This document shows, in pieces, positions 39,061-48,012 of a stretch of 54,568 nucleotides of DNA (its first letter is position 1; every line of letters starts with the position of its first letter). A model generated the notes under the pieces. That model did no database searches. It worked only from the letters and a program-made list of their open reading frames with translations, and was not told the origin of the DNA. The stretch is taken from contig JAFEHU010000027.1 in the NCBI GenBank assembly GCA_017848435.1, forward strand, positions 1 through 54,568, given 5' to 3'. Origin of the DNA: Burkholderiaceae bacterium (GTDB taxonomy: Bacteria > Pseudomonadota > Gammaproteobacteria > Burkholderiales > Burkholderiaceae_C). Position numbers and translations under genes: made by a program.

Positions 39061-40248
39061 ATGCAATTCGCCTCCCGCCTCGACGCCATCGAAACCTCCG
39101 CCATCCGCGAACTCTTCAAGCTGCTGGGCAAGCCCGGCATCGTCAGTTTTGCCGGTGGTTTTCCCGACAGCGCCATGTTCGACGTGGAAGGCATCCGCGC
39201 AGCCAGCCAGGCCGCGTTGAGTGAAGAACCCGGCGCCGCGCTGCAGTACGGCGCCACCGAGGGCTACCAACCCCTGCGCGAACAGCTCAGCGCCTTCATG
39301 CAGACCAAGGGCGCCGCCGTGCAGCCCGAAGGCCTGATCGTCACCACCGGCAGCCAGCAGGCGCTGGACCTGCTGGGCAAGACCCTCATCAGCCCCGGCG
39401 ACAAGGTCATTGTCGAAGGTCCCACCTTCCTCGCCACCATCCAGTGCTTCCGCCTGTACGGCGCGCAGCTCATCAGCGCACCGATCGACGGGCAGGGCGT
39501 GCAGACCGACGCGTTGGAGGCGCTGATCGCCGAACACCGCCCCAAGTTCGTCTACCTCATCCCCACCTTCGGCAACCCCAGCGGCGCGCTGCTGAACCTG
39601 GAACGCCGCAAAAAGGTGCTGGAACTGGCCGTGCGCTACAACACCGTGGTGGTGGAAGACGACCCCTACGGCGACCTGTACTTCGGCGCCACACCGCCGC
39701 CCAGCCTGTTGGCGCTGAGCGCGCAGGTGCCCGGCAGCCGCGAACTGCTGGTGCACTGCGGTTCACTCAGCAAGGTCCTGAGCCCTGGCCTGCGCGTGGG
39801 CTGGATGGTCGCGCCCGCCGAACTGCTGGCCAAGGCCACGATGTGCAAGCAGTTCAGCGACGCCCACACCAGCACCTTTGCCCAGGCCACCGCCGCGCAG
39901 TACCTCAAGGCCGGCCGCATGCCCGCCACGCTGGCCCATGTGCGCCAGGTATATGCCGAGCGTGCGCAGGCCATGGGCGCGGCCCTGCAGCGCGAGCTGG
40001 GCGATGCGATTGACTTCACACAGCCGCAGGGGGGCTTGTTCTTCTGGGCCCGCCTCACCGGTGCCGGCGGCAAGACCATGGACGCCGCCGCCTTCGCCAA
40101 ACGCGCCATCGAGCAACTGGTGGCCTTCGTGCCCGGCGCACCGTTTTATGCCGCCCAGCCCGACCCCGCCACGTTGCGCCTGAGTTTTGCCACCGCCGAT
40201 GTGGCAAAGATCAACGACGGCGTGGGGCGGCTGGCGCAGGCGCTCTGA
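39061..40248 (+). CDS. PLP-dependent aminotransferase (2-aminoadipate/MocR-domain type)
   Basis: A 395-residue class I aminotransferase resembling LysN/ARO8-like 2-aminoadipate aminotransferases. Segments seen are SFAGGFPDSAMFD, LQYGATEGYQPLRE, YLIPTFGNPSG, VVEDDPYGDLYF and the PLP lysine in GSLSKVLSPGLRVGW. Such enzymes accept branched-chain, aromatic or 2-aminoadipate substrates, and the physiological one is not fixed. It stands alone between a repeat and a MAPEG gene. Confidence 0.9.
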   Translation: MQFASRLDAIETSAIRELFKLLGKPGIVSFAGGFPDSAMFDVEGIRAASQAALSEEPGAALQYGATEGYQPLREQLSAFMQTKGAAVQPEGLIVTTGSQQALDLLGKTLISPGDKVIVEGPTFLATIQCFRLYGAQLISAPIDGQGVQTDALEALIAEHRPKFVYLIPTFGNPSGALLNLERRKKVLELAVRYNTVVVEDDPYGDLYFGATPPPSLLALSAQVPGSRELLVHCGSLSKVLSPGLRVGWMVAPAELLAKATMCKQFSDAHTSTFAQATAAQYLKAGRMPATLAHVRQVYAERAQAMGAALQRELGDAIDFTQPQGGLFFWARLTGAGGKTMDAAAFAKRAIEQLVAFVPGAPFYAAQPDPATLRLSFATADVAKINDGVGRLAQAL

Positions 40249-40382
40249 GGGCGGCAGCCTCCGGTTTAGAGCCGTTGGTCTACCTCGCCGTCGCCCGCGG
40301 CTCAGCCGGTGGCGGTGCCAGGTGCTGTAATGCGCGCCAGCCACCCGCTGTCGGGCGGCGCAATGTTGCGAGGAGACCCACC

Positions 40383-40787
40383 ATGACCCCCATCCAGGCC
40401 CTGCTGGGCTTTACCGGCTGGACGCTGCTGCTCGTGGCCACCGTGCTGCTGTACCGCGGCCTGCGCTTCCTGTCGGGCACGCCCATCAACAGCTGGCCAC
40501 GCGGCGCCAAGCCCACCGCCGACCCGGCCTTCATGCGCCGGCTGGAGGACGCCCATGCCAACTGTCTGGAGAACCTGCCGGTGTTCGCCGTCATCGTGCT
40601 GGCGGCTGCCGCGCTGGACAAAACGGCGCTGATCGCGCCCCTGGCCGCCTGGGTGCTGTACGCCCGGCTGGGCCAGAGCCTGGTGCACCTGCTGGGCACC
40701 GGTTCGCTGCTGGTGCTGGTGCGGGCCACGTTCTGGAGCGCCCAGCTCGCGCTGTTTTTCTGGATGCTGTGGGTGCTGGTGGCCTGA
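40383..40787 (+). CDS. MAPEG-family membrane protein
   Basis: A 134-residue protein with four hydrophobic helices and the MAPEG-type segment AFMRRLEDAHANCLENLPVF. Eukaryotic relatives are glutathione transferases and leukotriene enzymes; bacterial roles are mostly unknown. The ATG at 40383 follows a GAGGAGA site. No partner gene is evident nearby. Confidence 0.87.
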   Translation: MTPIQALLGFTGWTLLLVATVLLYRGLRFLSGTPINSWPRGAKPTADPAFMRRLEDAHANCLENLPVFAVIVLAAAALDKTALIAPLAAWVLYARLGQSLVHLLGTGSLLVLVRATFWSAQLALFFWMLWVLVA

Positions 40788-40843
40788 CGCCGCCTGCCGC
40801 TGTTGCGCCATTTCCTGTTGACCGCCATTCCGTGTCTTTGTCC

Positions 40844-42085
<1,242 letters not shown>

Positions 42086-42086
42086 T

Positions 42087-42344
42087 CTAGTCTTTTGCTG
42101 GCGGGCGCTTGGCCAACTGTGACCAGTGCAGCAGGCCAAACAGCAGCGTGAGCGTGATGCCGTCAATCAGCGCACCCGGTTGCTGGCGCAGCAGCCGCAG
42201 CACCGCCAACAGCTCCAGCGCATGGATGGCCAGCAGGCCCAGCGCCAGGTAATGCACCAGCGTGACGCCGGGAAAAGGCCAGACCGCGCCCACCAGGCTG
42301 GCCAGGTAGATGGCGAGGCACGCTGCTTTGAATGTGTTTTGCAT
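42087..42344 (-). CDS. DUF1145-like small membrane protein
   Basis: An 85-residue protein with three hydrophobic stretches (AACLAIYLASLVGAVWPFPG, LVHYLALGLLAIHALELLAV, GITLTLLFGLLHWSQL). Size and pattern fit the DUF1145/YhhL-type family, whose function is unknown. It converges on the oxidoreductase gene with one base between. The start MQNTFKAACLA at 42344 is chosen because the long upstream frame crosses the divergent Sui1 gene. Confidence 0.75.
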   Translation of the reverse strand: MQNTFKAACLAIYLASLVGAVWPFPGVTLVHYLALGLLAIHALELLAVLRLLRQQPGALIDGITLTLLFGLLHWSQLAKRPPAKD

Positions 42345-42423
42345 GGGCGGGAGTGTAGTGTTTGGGGCCAGGCGCCATGCACAATCGCTGCACCATTGGC
42401 GACACGCATCAACAGGGGGAAAC

Positions 42424-42783
42424 ATGCGCAAGGGGGAGGGTGGAGGTCTGGTGTATTCCACCGACAGTGGCCGCATGTGCCCAGGCTGCCGGCACGCCAT
42501 TTTGCAGTGCGTTTGCAAGCAGGCGATGGCACGTCCCGCCGGCGATGGCGTGGTGCGGGTCAGCCGCGAAACCAAGGGCCGTGGCGGCAAGGCCGTCACG
42601 CTGGTGCGTGGCCTGGCTTTGGCGCCCGACGCGCTCGCGGCCCTGGGCAAGCAGCTGCGCACGCAGTGTGGCAGTGGCGGCACCGTGAAAGACGGTGTGG
42701 TCGAGGTCCAGGGCGACCATGCCGACCGCGTGGTGGCGCTCCTGCAGCAGCAGGGGCACACCGTCAAGCGCGCGGGCGGCTGA
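42424..42783 (+). CDS. yciH: Sui1/YciH-family translation initiation factor homologue
   Basis: A 119-residue protein with a C-terminal SUI1/eIF1-like domain (VRVSRETKGRGGKAVTLVRG, LRTQCGSGGTVKDGVVEVQG). The N-terminus has an unusual cysteine-rich stretch C-x2-C-x7-C-x-C (about residues 19-31) that looks like a small metal knuckle. Bacterial members affect start-site fidelity in vitro. ATG 42424 follows GGGGGAAAC. It precedes the penicillin-binding protein gene by 60 bases. Confidence 0.9.
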   Translation: MRKGEGGGLVYSTDSGRMCPGCRHAILQCVCKQAMARPAGDGVVRVSRETKGRGGKAVTLVRGLALAPDALAALGKQLRTQCGSGGTVKDGVVEVQGDHADRVVALLQQQGHTVKRAGG

Positions 42784-42843
42784 TCTTTCAGTCGGTTACT
42801 TTCGGCGCGGCGGCAGCGCCTGAAAGCGCAGTACATTCCCTGC

Positions 42844-44880
42844 ATGCCACCGCAACTCACGCGCGCCTGGGCACGGGTTGCCGAATTGTCGCGTCACCAC
42901 GCCGTGACGGCCTGGGCGTTGGCGCGCCGCTACCCGGTGCGCGCCGCCCTGGTGCTGCCCGGTGTGGTGGTGGCCTATGTGCTCGTGTTGCTGGTGTTTC
43001 TGCCCAGCATCTCCGACCTGCGCAAGGTCAGGTCGGAGGTGCCATCTTCGGTGGTGGCGGCCGACGGAGCGGTGCTGGCCGAATTCAAGCGGGTCAACCG
43101 CCAATGGGTGCCACTGGCGAAGGTGGCACCCAGCGTGGTGCAGGCGCTGATCGCCACCGAAGACCACCGCTTCTACAGCCACCACGGCATTGATTTCAAG
43201 CGCACGGCAGCGGCGGTGTTCCACACGCTGCGGGGCGATCTGCAGGGCGGCTCCACCATCACCCAGCAGCTGGCGCGCAACCTCTACCCGGAAGAGATTG
43301 GCCGCTCGCTGAGCATCAACCGCAAGGTGAAAGAAGCGCTCACCGCACTGCGGATCGAGGCGCTGTACTCCAAGGACGAGATCCTGGAGATCTACCTCAA
43401 CACCGTGCCCTTTCTCTACAACGCCTTCGGCATCGAGATGGCAGCGCGGACCTACTTTGACAAGTCGGCCAGCCAGCTCAACGTGCTCGAATCGGCCACG
43501 CTGATTGGCATGCTCAAGGGCACCAGCTACTACAACCCGGTGCAGAACCCCCAACGCGCCCGTGCCCGGCGCAACGTGGTGCTGGCGCAAATGGTCAAGC
43601 ACAACACGCTGGAGGCGGCGCGCGCCACCGCGCTGGCCAAGCAGCCGCTGAAGCTCGACTTCGAGCGGCAAGACACCTTGCTTGGCCCCGCCCCGCACGT
43701 GGCGCAATGGGTGCGCAAGTGGCTGATTGACTGGGCCGACAGCCGCAACCTCAATATCTACTCCGACGGCCTGGTGGTGCGCACCACGCTGCACGCCAAA
43801 ACCCAGAAGGCGGCCAACCAGGCCATGGCCCGACAGCTCGGCGTGCTGCAGCCCCAGGCCGACCGGCAGCGCAAGCGTGGCCAGGAGAAGGTGCCGCTGC
43901 AGGCCGGTTTCATGGCGCTCGACCCGCGCAATGGCCACGTGGTGGCCTGGGTTGGCAGCCGCGACTTTGCCACCGAGCAGTTTGACCATGTGGGCCAGGC
44001 GCGCCGACAGGCCGGGTCGACCTTCAAGCCATTTGTGTATGGCGCTGCTTTCGAGATGGGCCGTTCACCGAGCGACGAGCTGATGGACCAGGCGCTGGCG
44101 ATCAGCATTCCCGGCGGCGGCGTCTGGAGCCCGAGCGACGGCACCCCCCCCAGCGGCTTGCCCATGACGCTGCACGATGGGCTGGCGTTCTCCAAAAACA
44201 CCATCACCGCGCAGCTGATGATGCAGGTGGGCCCACAGCGCGTGGCCCAGCTGGCCCGTGCGATGGGCGTGCGGGAGAGCACGCTCGACGAGGTGCCGGC
44301 ATTGGCGCTGGGCACCAGTTCTGTCACGTTGCGCGAGATGGTGACCGCCTATGGCGCCATTGCCAACGGCGGCCGCTACATGGCACCGGTGCTGGTGCTG
44401 CAGGTGGAAGACCGCCAGGGCCATGTGCTGCAGCGCTTCGCCGAACCGGTGCCCGAGCAGGCCATGTCGCAGCCACAGGCCCTGCAGCTGGTGAACGTGA
44501 TGCGCGGCGTGGTGGACGAAGGCACCGGCACCGCGATCCGCAGCCGCTACGGCATCCAGGCCGACGTGGCCGGCAAAACCGGCACCACGCAGGACAACAC
44601 CGACGGCTGGTTCATCCTGATGCACCCGCAGCTGGTGGCGGGCGCCTGGGTGGGCTTCAACGACAGCAGCATCACCATGGGCGACGGCTGGGGCCCCGGT
44701 GCCCGCAGCGCGTTGCCGATGGTGGGCGAGGTGTTCCAGCAGTCTTTGCGCAACCGCTGGATCGACCCACAGGCCGCGTTCGACATTGCCCGTTCACGGC
44801 CCCAGCCGGCGCAACCCCAATTGCCCGAGCCATTGCGTGACCTGTCCGATTTCATCGGGCGGTTGTTCAAGGCGCAGTGA
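42844..44880 (+). CDS. Class A penicillin-binding protein (PBP1A family)
   Basis: A 678-residue bifunctional peptidoglycan synthase. After a cytoplasmic tail and one transmembrane helix (about residues 37-56), the GT51 glycosyltransferase shows ATEDHRFYSHHGIDFKR and GGSTITQQLARNLY. The transpeptidase has the nucleophile in AGSTFKPF, SKN in FSKNTITAQ and the KTG triad in AGKTGTTQDNTDGWF. It is a little shorter than E. coli PBP1A and lacks the long OB insertion. It catalyses glycan polymerisation and crosslinking in the periplasm. Confidence 0.94.
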   Translation: MPPQLTRAWARVAELSRHHAVTAWALARRYPVRAALVLPGVVVAYVLVLLVFLPSISDLRKVRSEVPSSVVAADGAVLAEFKRVNRQWVPLAKVAPSVVQALIATEDHRFYSHHGIDFKRTAAAVFHTLRGDLQGGSTITQQLARNLYPEEIGRSLSINRKVKEALTALRIEALYSKDEILEIYLNTVPFLYNAFGIEMAARTYFDKSASQLNVLESATLIGMLKGTSYYNPVQNPQRARARRNVVLAQMVKHNTLEAARATALAKQPLKLDFERQDTLLGPAPHVAQWVRKWLIDWADSRNLNIYSDGLVVRTTLHAKTQKAANQAMARQLGVLQPQADRQRKRGQEKVPLQAGFMALDPRNGHVVAWVGSRDFATEQFDHVGQARRQAGSTFKPFVYGAAFEMGRSPSDELMDQALAISIPGGGVWSPSDGTPPSGLPMTLHDGLAFSKNTITAQLMMQVGPQRVAQLARAMGVRESTLDEVPALALGTSSVTLREMVTAYGAIANGGRYMAPVLVLQVEDRQGHVLQRFAEPVPEQAMSQPQALQLVNVMRGVVDEGTGTAIRSRYGIQADVAGKTGTTQDNTDGWFILMHPQLVAGAWVGFNDSSITMGDGWGPGARSALPMVGEVFQQSLRNRWIDPQAAFDIARSRPQPAQPQLPEPLRDLSDFIGRLFKAQ

Positions 44881-44894
44881 CCGGGCCCTGGGGC

Positions 44895-45122
44895 TCAGGG
44901 CGCGCGGTGCAGCCGGGGTGCTGCCAGCAGCGCGAGGTTGTCGGCAATGGCGGCGTCCACGTCCTTCCAGCGCCCGGTCAGCTTGCCCAGCACCATGGTG
45001 GTTTTCAGCGCGGTCAAATCCTTCACGCTGGGCGCCACCTTGATCTGCGCAATCGCGGCAGCGGTGTTGCCACCCTTGATCAGCGCCAGCACCTTGCCGG
45101 CCCATTCGTTTGGTCTTGCCAT
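44895..45122 (-). CDS. Small conserved hypothetical protein
   Basis: A 75-residue protein beginning MARPNEWAGKVLALIKGGNT with a largely helical pattern and no signal peptide or cysteine. I do not recognise its family. It lies between the convergent PBP gene and msrB, 41 bases downstream of msrB on the same strand, and may be co-transcribed with nothing else. Confidence 0.55.
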   Translation of the reverse strand: MARPNEWAGKVLALIKGGNTAAAIAQIKVAPSVKDLTALKTTMVLGKLTGRWKDVDAAIADNLALLAAPRLHRAP

Positions 45123-45163
45123 CCATCACCTCTGTTGTGTCAAGGGCTGGACTGTACACAGGC

Positions 45164-45661
45164 CTACGCCACCTGTTCAGTGAAATTCAGCGCCAGCCCG
45201 TTCATGCAGTAGCGCAGGCCGGTGGGCTTGGGGCCGTCGTCAAACACATGGCCCAGGTGGCCGCCACAGCGGCGGCACAGCGCCTCCACCCGCGCCATGC
45301 CCCAGGTGGTGTCGGTGTCTTCCACCACCGCGTTTTCGAGCGCCTGGTAGAAGCTGGGCCAGCCGGTGCCGCTGTTGTATTTGGTACGGGATGAAAACAG
45401 CGGCAGCGCGCAGCCGGCACAGTGGTAGGTGCCTGCGCGTGTCTCCTTGTCCAGCGGGCTGCTGCCCGGCCGCTCGGTGTCCGCCTGGCGGAGCACGCCA
45501 AACTGGCTGGGCGTGAGCCGGGCGCGCCATTCGGCTTGGGTGTGGGTGACCTCGTAGGTGCGGGCCACCCGCGCGGTGGGGGCGGGCATCAGGCCACGCC
45601 AGAGCACCACGCCGCCCGCCAGCGCGGTGATGCCCAACAGGGCGTTTCTGCGGATGCTCAT
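45164..45661 (-). CDS. msrB: Exported peptide-methionine (R)-S-oxide reductase MsrB
   Basis: A 165-residue MsrB that reduces methionine-R-sulfoxide in proteins. An N-terminal signal or anchor (MSIRRNALLGITALAGGVVL) with a weak twin-arginine look indicates periplasmic location. Zinc cysteines lie in YHCAGC and LCRRCGG, and the catalytic cysteine in GLRYCMNGLAL. I chose the second methionine, 45661. No MsrA domain or gene is near. It is divergent from a pair of Cys-rich exported proteins. Confidence 0.93.
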   Translation of the reverse strand: MSIRRNALLGITALAGGVVLWRGLMPAPTARVARTYEVTHTQAEWRARLTPSQFGVLRQADTERPGSSPLDKETRAGTYHCAGCALPLFSSRTKYNSGTGWPSFYQALENAVVEDTDTTWGMARVEALCRRCGGHLGHVFDDGPKPTGLRYCMNGLALNFTEQVA

Positions 45662-45813
45662 GGAAAGTCCTTGGCGGGAGTGGTGTGCGGCCACATCATG
45701 ACCGCAAATGGCAGCGCATGGGGCAGCAAGGCCGCGGCTGCATGGAACTTGTCCGGTAGAAACGGCTCAAGCACCAGTCAATTGGATACACTCGTACGAA
45801 ACATACCGCTGCT

Positions 45814-46092
45814 GTGACCCACCGTTTTACCTGGATGCTTGCCTTGGTGCTGTGCCTGTTTGCGGCACAGTCGGCTGTGGCCGTCACCGCCAGGTACGGC
45901 CATTGCTGTGCGGAAGGGTGTGAGGGCATTGCGGCCTGCGCCAGCATGAATTGCCAGAGTTGCAGTGTGCCCGCTGCGCCGGCAGCCACTGCCAGTGAGA
46001 CGCTCGTGGCCCGTTTGCCAGACCGCTTGCCGGTGCTCGGCGGTAACCGCATCACGCCGCCGTTGACCGACATCTGGACCCCGCCGGACTGA
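45814..46092 (+). CDS. Small exported Cys-rich protein
   Basis: A 92-residue protein of unknown family. A hydrophobic signal peptide (FTWMLALVLCLFAAQSAVAV) precedes a mature N-terminus with six cysteines (C31, C32, C36, C42, C47, C50). A Pro-rich tail ends in IWTPPD. The GTG start at 45814 has no obvious ribosome site; an in-frame ATG at 45835 keeps the signal peptide. It precedes a second Cys-rich peptide gene by 62 bases. A metal-binding or redox role is suggested by cysteine density only. Confidence 0.65.
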   Translation: MTHRFTWMLALVLCLFAAQSAVAVTARYGHCCAEGCEGIAACASMNCQSCSVPAAPAATASETLVARLPDRLPVLGGNRITPPLTDIWTPPD

Positions 46093-46154
46093 GATCAACC
46101 AAGACCTGCTTCTGTGCTTTGACTTCTTCAATCCGGATACAAGGAAACCGAACC

Positions 46155-46286
46155 ATGACATCCAAATTCATCAAATTGTCGGCAGCGTTTGTGCTGTTGG
46201 GCACCTCGGTCGCCGCTTTTGCAGCCAGTGGCTGCTGTGGCGACTTTGCCGCCTGTTGCCTGCAGATGCTGGCCTGCTGCCTGTAA
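46155..46286 (+). CDS. 43-residue exported peptide with heptad Cys-Cys pairs
   Basis: A short open frame with a clear signal peptide (MTSKFIKLSAAFVLLGTSVA, likely cut after AFA) and a ~20-residue mature part. Cysteines are C27-C28, C34-C35 and C41-C42, so the pairs recur exactly every seven residues. AAGGAA at 46141-46146 can serve as ribosome site, and a perfect terminator follows 24 bases after the stop. Family and function are not recognised. The spacing would put all cysteines on one face of a helix, which suits metal binding. Confidence 0.72.
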   Translation: MTSKFIKLSAAFVLLGTSVAAFAASGCCGDFAACCLQMLACCL

Positions 46287-46310
46287 AACAGCGCCGACCG
46301 TGTTCTAGCG

Positions 46311-46338
46311 AAAAGGCCGGCACATGTGCCGGCCTTTT
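46311..46338. terminator. Rho-independent terminator (perfect palindrome)
   Basis: A 28-base perfect palindrome with AAAAGGCCGGCA on the left and its complement on the right, ending in a T-run. It ends the Cys-rich peptide unit, and can equally end the minus-strand gene that stops at 46352. Confidence 0.9.
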
Positions 46339-46351
46339 TCATGCCCGCCTG

Positions 46352-47005
46352 TCAGCCCCATTCCCGGCCAAGCCTTGGTGCTTGCACCCCCTTTTGAAGC
46401 CGGATGACGGGCACCGCCATGGTGATCACCTTGGGCTTTTCGTCTTTCAGCAACACGACGTTCAGGAACAGGGTGCCCAAGCCTTTCTCAGTCTTGAATA
46501 TGCCCCAGCGCCGGCGGGGTGCTGCGGCGGCCAGCAAAGCGGGTTCGTCCCACTCGTCGGGCAGTGGCAGGTAGCTGTAGGCTTGTTCCCGGTGCCTCAG
46601 CATCACATTGGTGTAGCTGTAACCCGGGATCGGCTGGCCGTCTGTGCCAACAGGCCGGAATTTGATTTCGTAGTCCCCGGTCGCGGTGTTGCCGTGGGCA
46701 AACCGCCCCGCGGTGAAGCCTTCTGTGAACTTGAAGTTGGGGCGCCCGATCACCAGCGGCGAGTCCATCAGGTTGCGCAACTCGATGTTCAGGACGTTCG
46801 GGTAGTTTTTGTGGCCTGTGCCCAGCGAGTAGGTGAGGTGAACCGAGAACTCCGGGATCTTCTTCTTCCACTTGCTCACAAGCACCGTCGAGATCAGCAG
46901 GCCTGAACCCGCCGTCACAAAGTCCCAGATGCCCTGGTCTTTGGCCCATTTGATCCAACCCAGAGGGAGTTGGGCGAGCGCCCACATGTCATTGAGAGTC
47001 GTCAT
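46352..47005 (-). CDS. Hypothetical protein with one transmembrane helix
   Basis: A 217-residue protein starting MTTLNDMWALAQLPLGWIKW, with one hydrophobic span (GSGLLISTVLVSKW) and then a ~170-residue beta-rich cytoplasmic or periplasmic domain (FSVHLTYSLGTGHKNYPNVL, LNIELRNLMDSPLVIG). I do not recognise it. The start at 47005 is preferred to an open extension to 47167 that crosses the divergent ankyrin gene. The two genes share a 140-base divergent region. Confidence 0.7.
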   Translation of the reverse strand: MTTLNDMWALAQLPLGWIKWAKDQGIWDFVTAGSGLLISTVLVSKWKKKIPEFSVHLTYSLGTGHKNYPNVLNIELRNLMDSPLVIGRPNFKFTEGFTAGRFAHGNTATGDYEIKFRPVGTDGQPIPGYSYTNVMLRHREQAYSYLPLPDEWDEPALLAAAAPRRRWGIFKTEKGLGTLFLNVVLLKDEKPKVITMAVPVIRLQKGVQAPRLGREWG

Positions 47006-47145
47006 CGGGTTGCCTGGTTGCGCATGTGGATTGGGTCTGTCTGAAAGGAAATGGCCGGGAACCCACCGCCATTTCCAGCGAACGGCCAGAAGCGGTCCAC
47101 ACATAATTTTAGTGAACTGCGCCCTGCAAACAGCAACCCACCTCC

Positions 47146-47919
47146 ATGAAACACCCACTTCTTGCAAGCCTGGGCGATGGCTACCCGACCTACCTCGAGC
47201 AGCACCACGACCACATCCTCAGAAAAGTCGATGGCATATGGGACCAGCCGGAAGTCGACGACTACCTGAACGACCTGCTGATCGACAAACGGGGTGGGCG
47301 AAAGGGCTTTGCACCCCAGGCGATCAGGGAGATCAACGCCTTGCGCGAGTTCAGGATGTTGGAGACGCTCAACGCGGCTGAAAGGAAAGATGCCGCCATC
47401 CAGGCGCTGCGCGCGCGCGGCATTGCGCTCAACAGGTCTTGTTTTCTGCACGCACTCGACGAAGGCAACCGTGAAGTCGTCGATTTGTTCATTCGCTCCA
47501 ATTTCGATGTTCACCAGAAAGACGACTTTGGCACCCCACCGCTGCTGTTTGCCCTGAAGAAGGGGTACACCATCATCGCCAAAATTCTGCTCAGCGCAGG
47601 TGCGGACGTGAACGAACGCGACGCACTGGGCCTGGCCCCGCTGCTGGTGGCGTGTGGCAAGGCCACGGTGGGCTACAAAGACGTGGCCGCGACCTTGATT
47701 CGCCGTGGCGCCTGTCTCAACGTACGCGACGCGTTGGGCAACACGCCGCTGCTGCTGGCCATCACCGGTGGTGGTGTGGACATTGCCACGTTGCTGGTCG
47801 AGAAGGGCGCCGACCTGAACTTCAAGACCCGCAAGCAGGAGACCCCGCTGGCGCTGGCCGAAGCGGCCCACATGACCGACCTGGTGGACCTGCTGCGCAG
47901 CAAAGGGGCCACCCACTGA
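47146..47919 (+). CDS. Ankyrin-repeat protein
   Basis: A 257-residue soluble protein. The first ~95 residues are a charged, helical region (YLEQHHDHILRKVDGIWDQP) of unknown type. The rest consists of four or five ankyrin repeats, visible as DDFGTPPLLFALKKGYTIIA, AGADVNERDALGLAPLLVAC, ALGNTPLLLAITGGGVDIA and GADLNFKTRKQETPLALAEA. There is no signal peptide. Ankyrin repeats bind other proteins; the partner is unknown, and the divergent one-helix protein is the only contextual candidate. Confidence 0.85.
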   Translation: MKHPLLASLGDGYPTYLEQHHDHILRKVDGIWDQPEVDDYLNDLLIDKRGGRKGFAPQAIREINALREFRMLETLNAAERKDAAIQALRARGIALNRSCFLHALDEGNREVVDLFIRSNFDVHQKDDFGTPPLLFALKKGYTIIAKILLSAGADVNERDALGLAPLLVACGKATVGYKDVAATLIRRGACLNVRDALGNTPLLLAITGGGVDIATLLVEKGADLNFKTRKQETPLALAEAAHMTDLVDLLRSKGATH

Positions 47920-47941
47920 GGGCGGGTTTGGCTCGCCCATG

Positions 47942-47979
47942 AAAAAGCCCGCAACCCTCAAGGAGGGTGCGGGCTTTTT
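47942..47979. terminator. Bidirectional Rho-independent terminator
   Basis: A long stem (AAAAAGCCCGC with GCGGGCTTTTT) with an inner CCCT/AGGG stem lies between the ankyrin gene and the convergent large repetitive gene. A and T runs on both sides suit termination in both directions. Confidence 0.9.
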
Positions 47980-48012
47980 GACTTTTACGGCCTCAACGGC
48001 CGTGGCGTGCCG

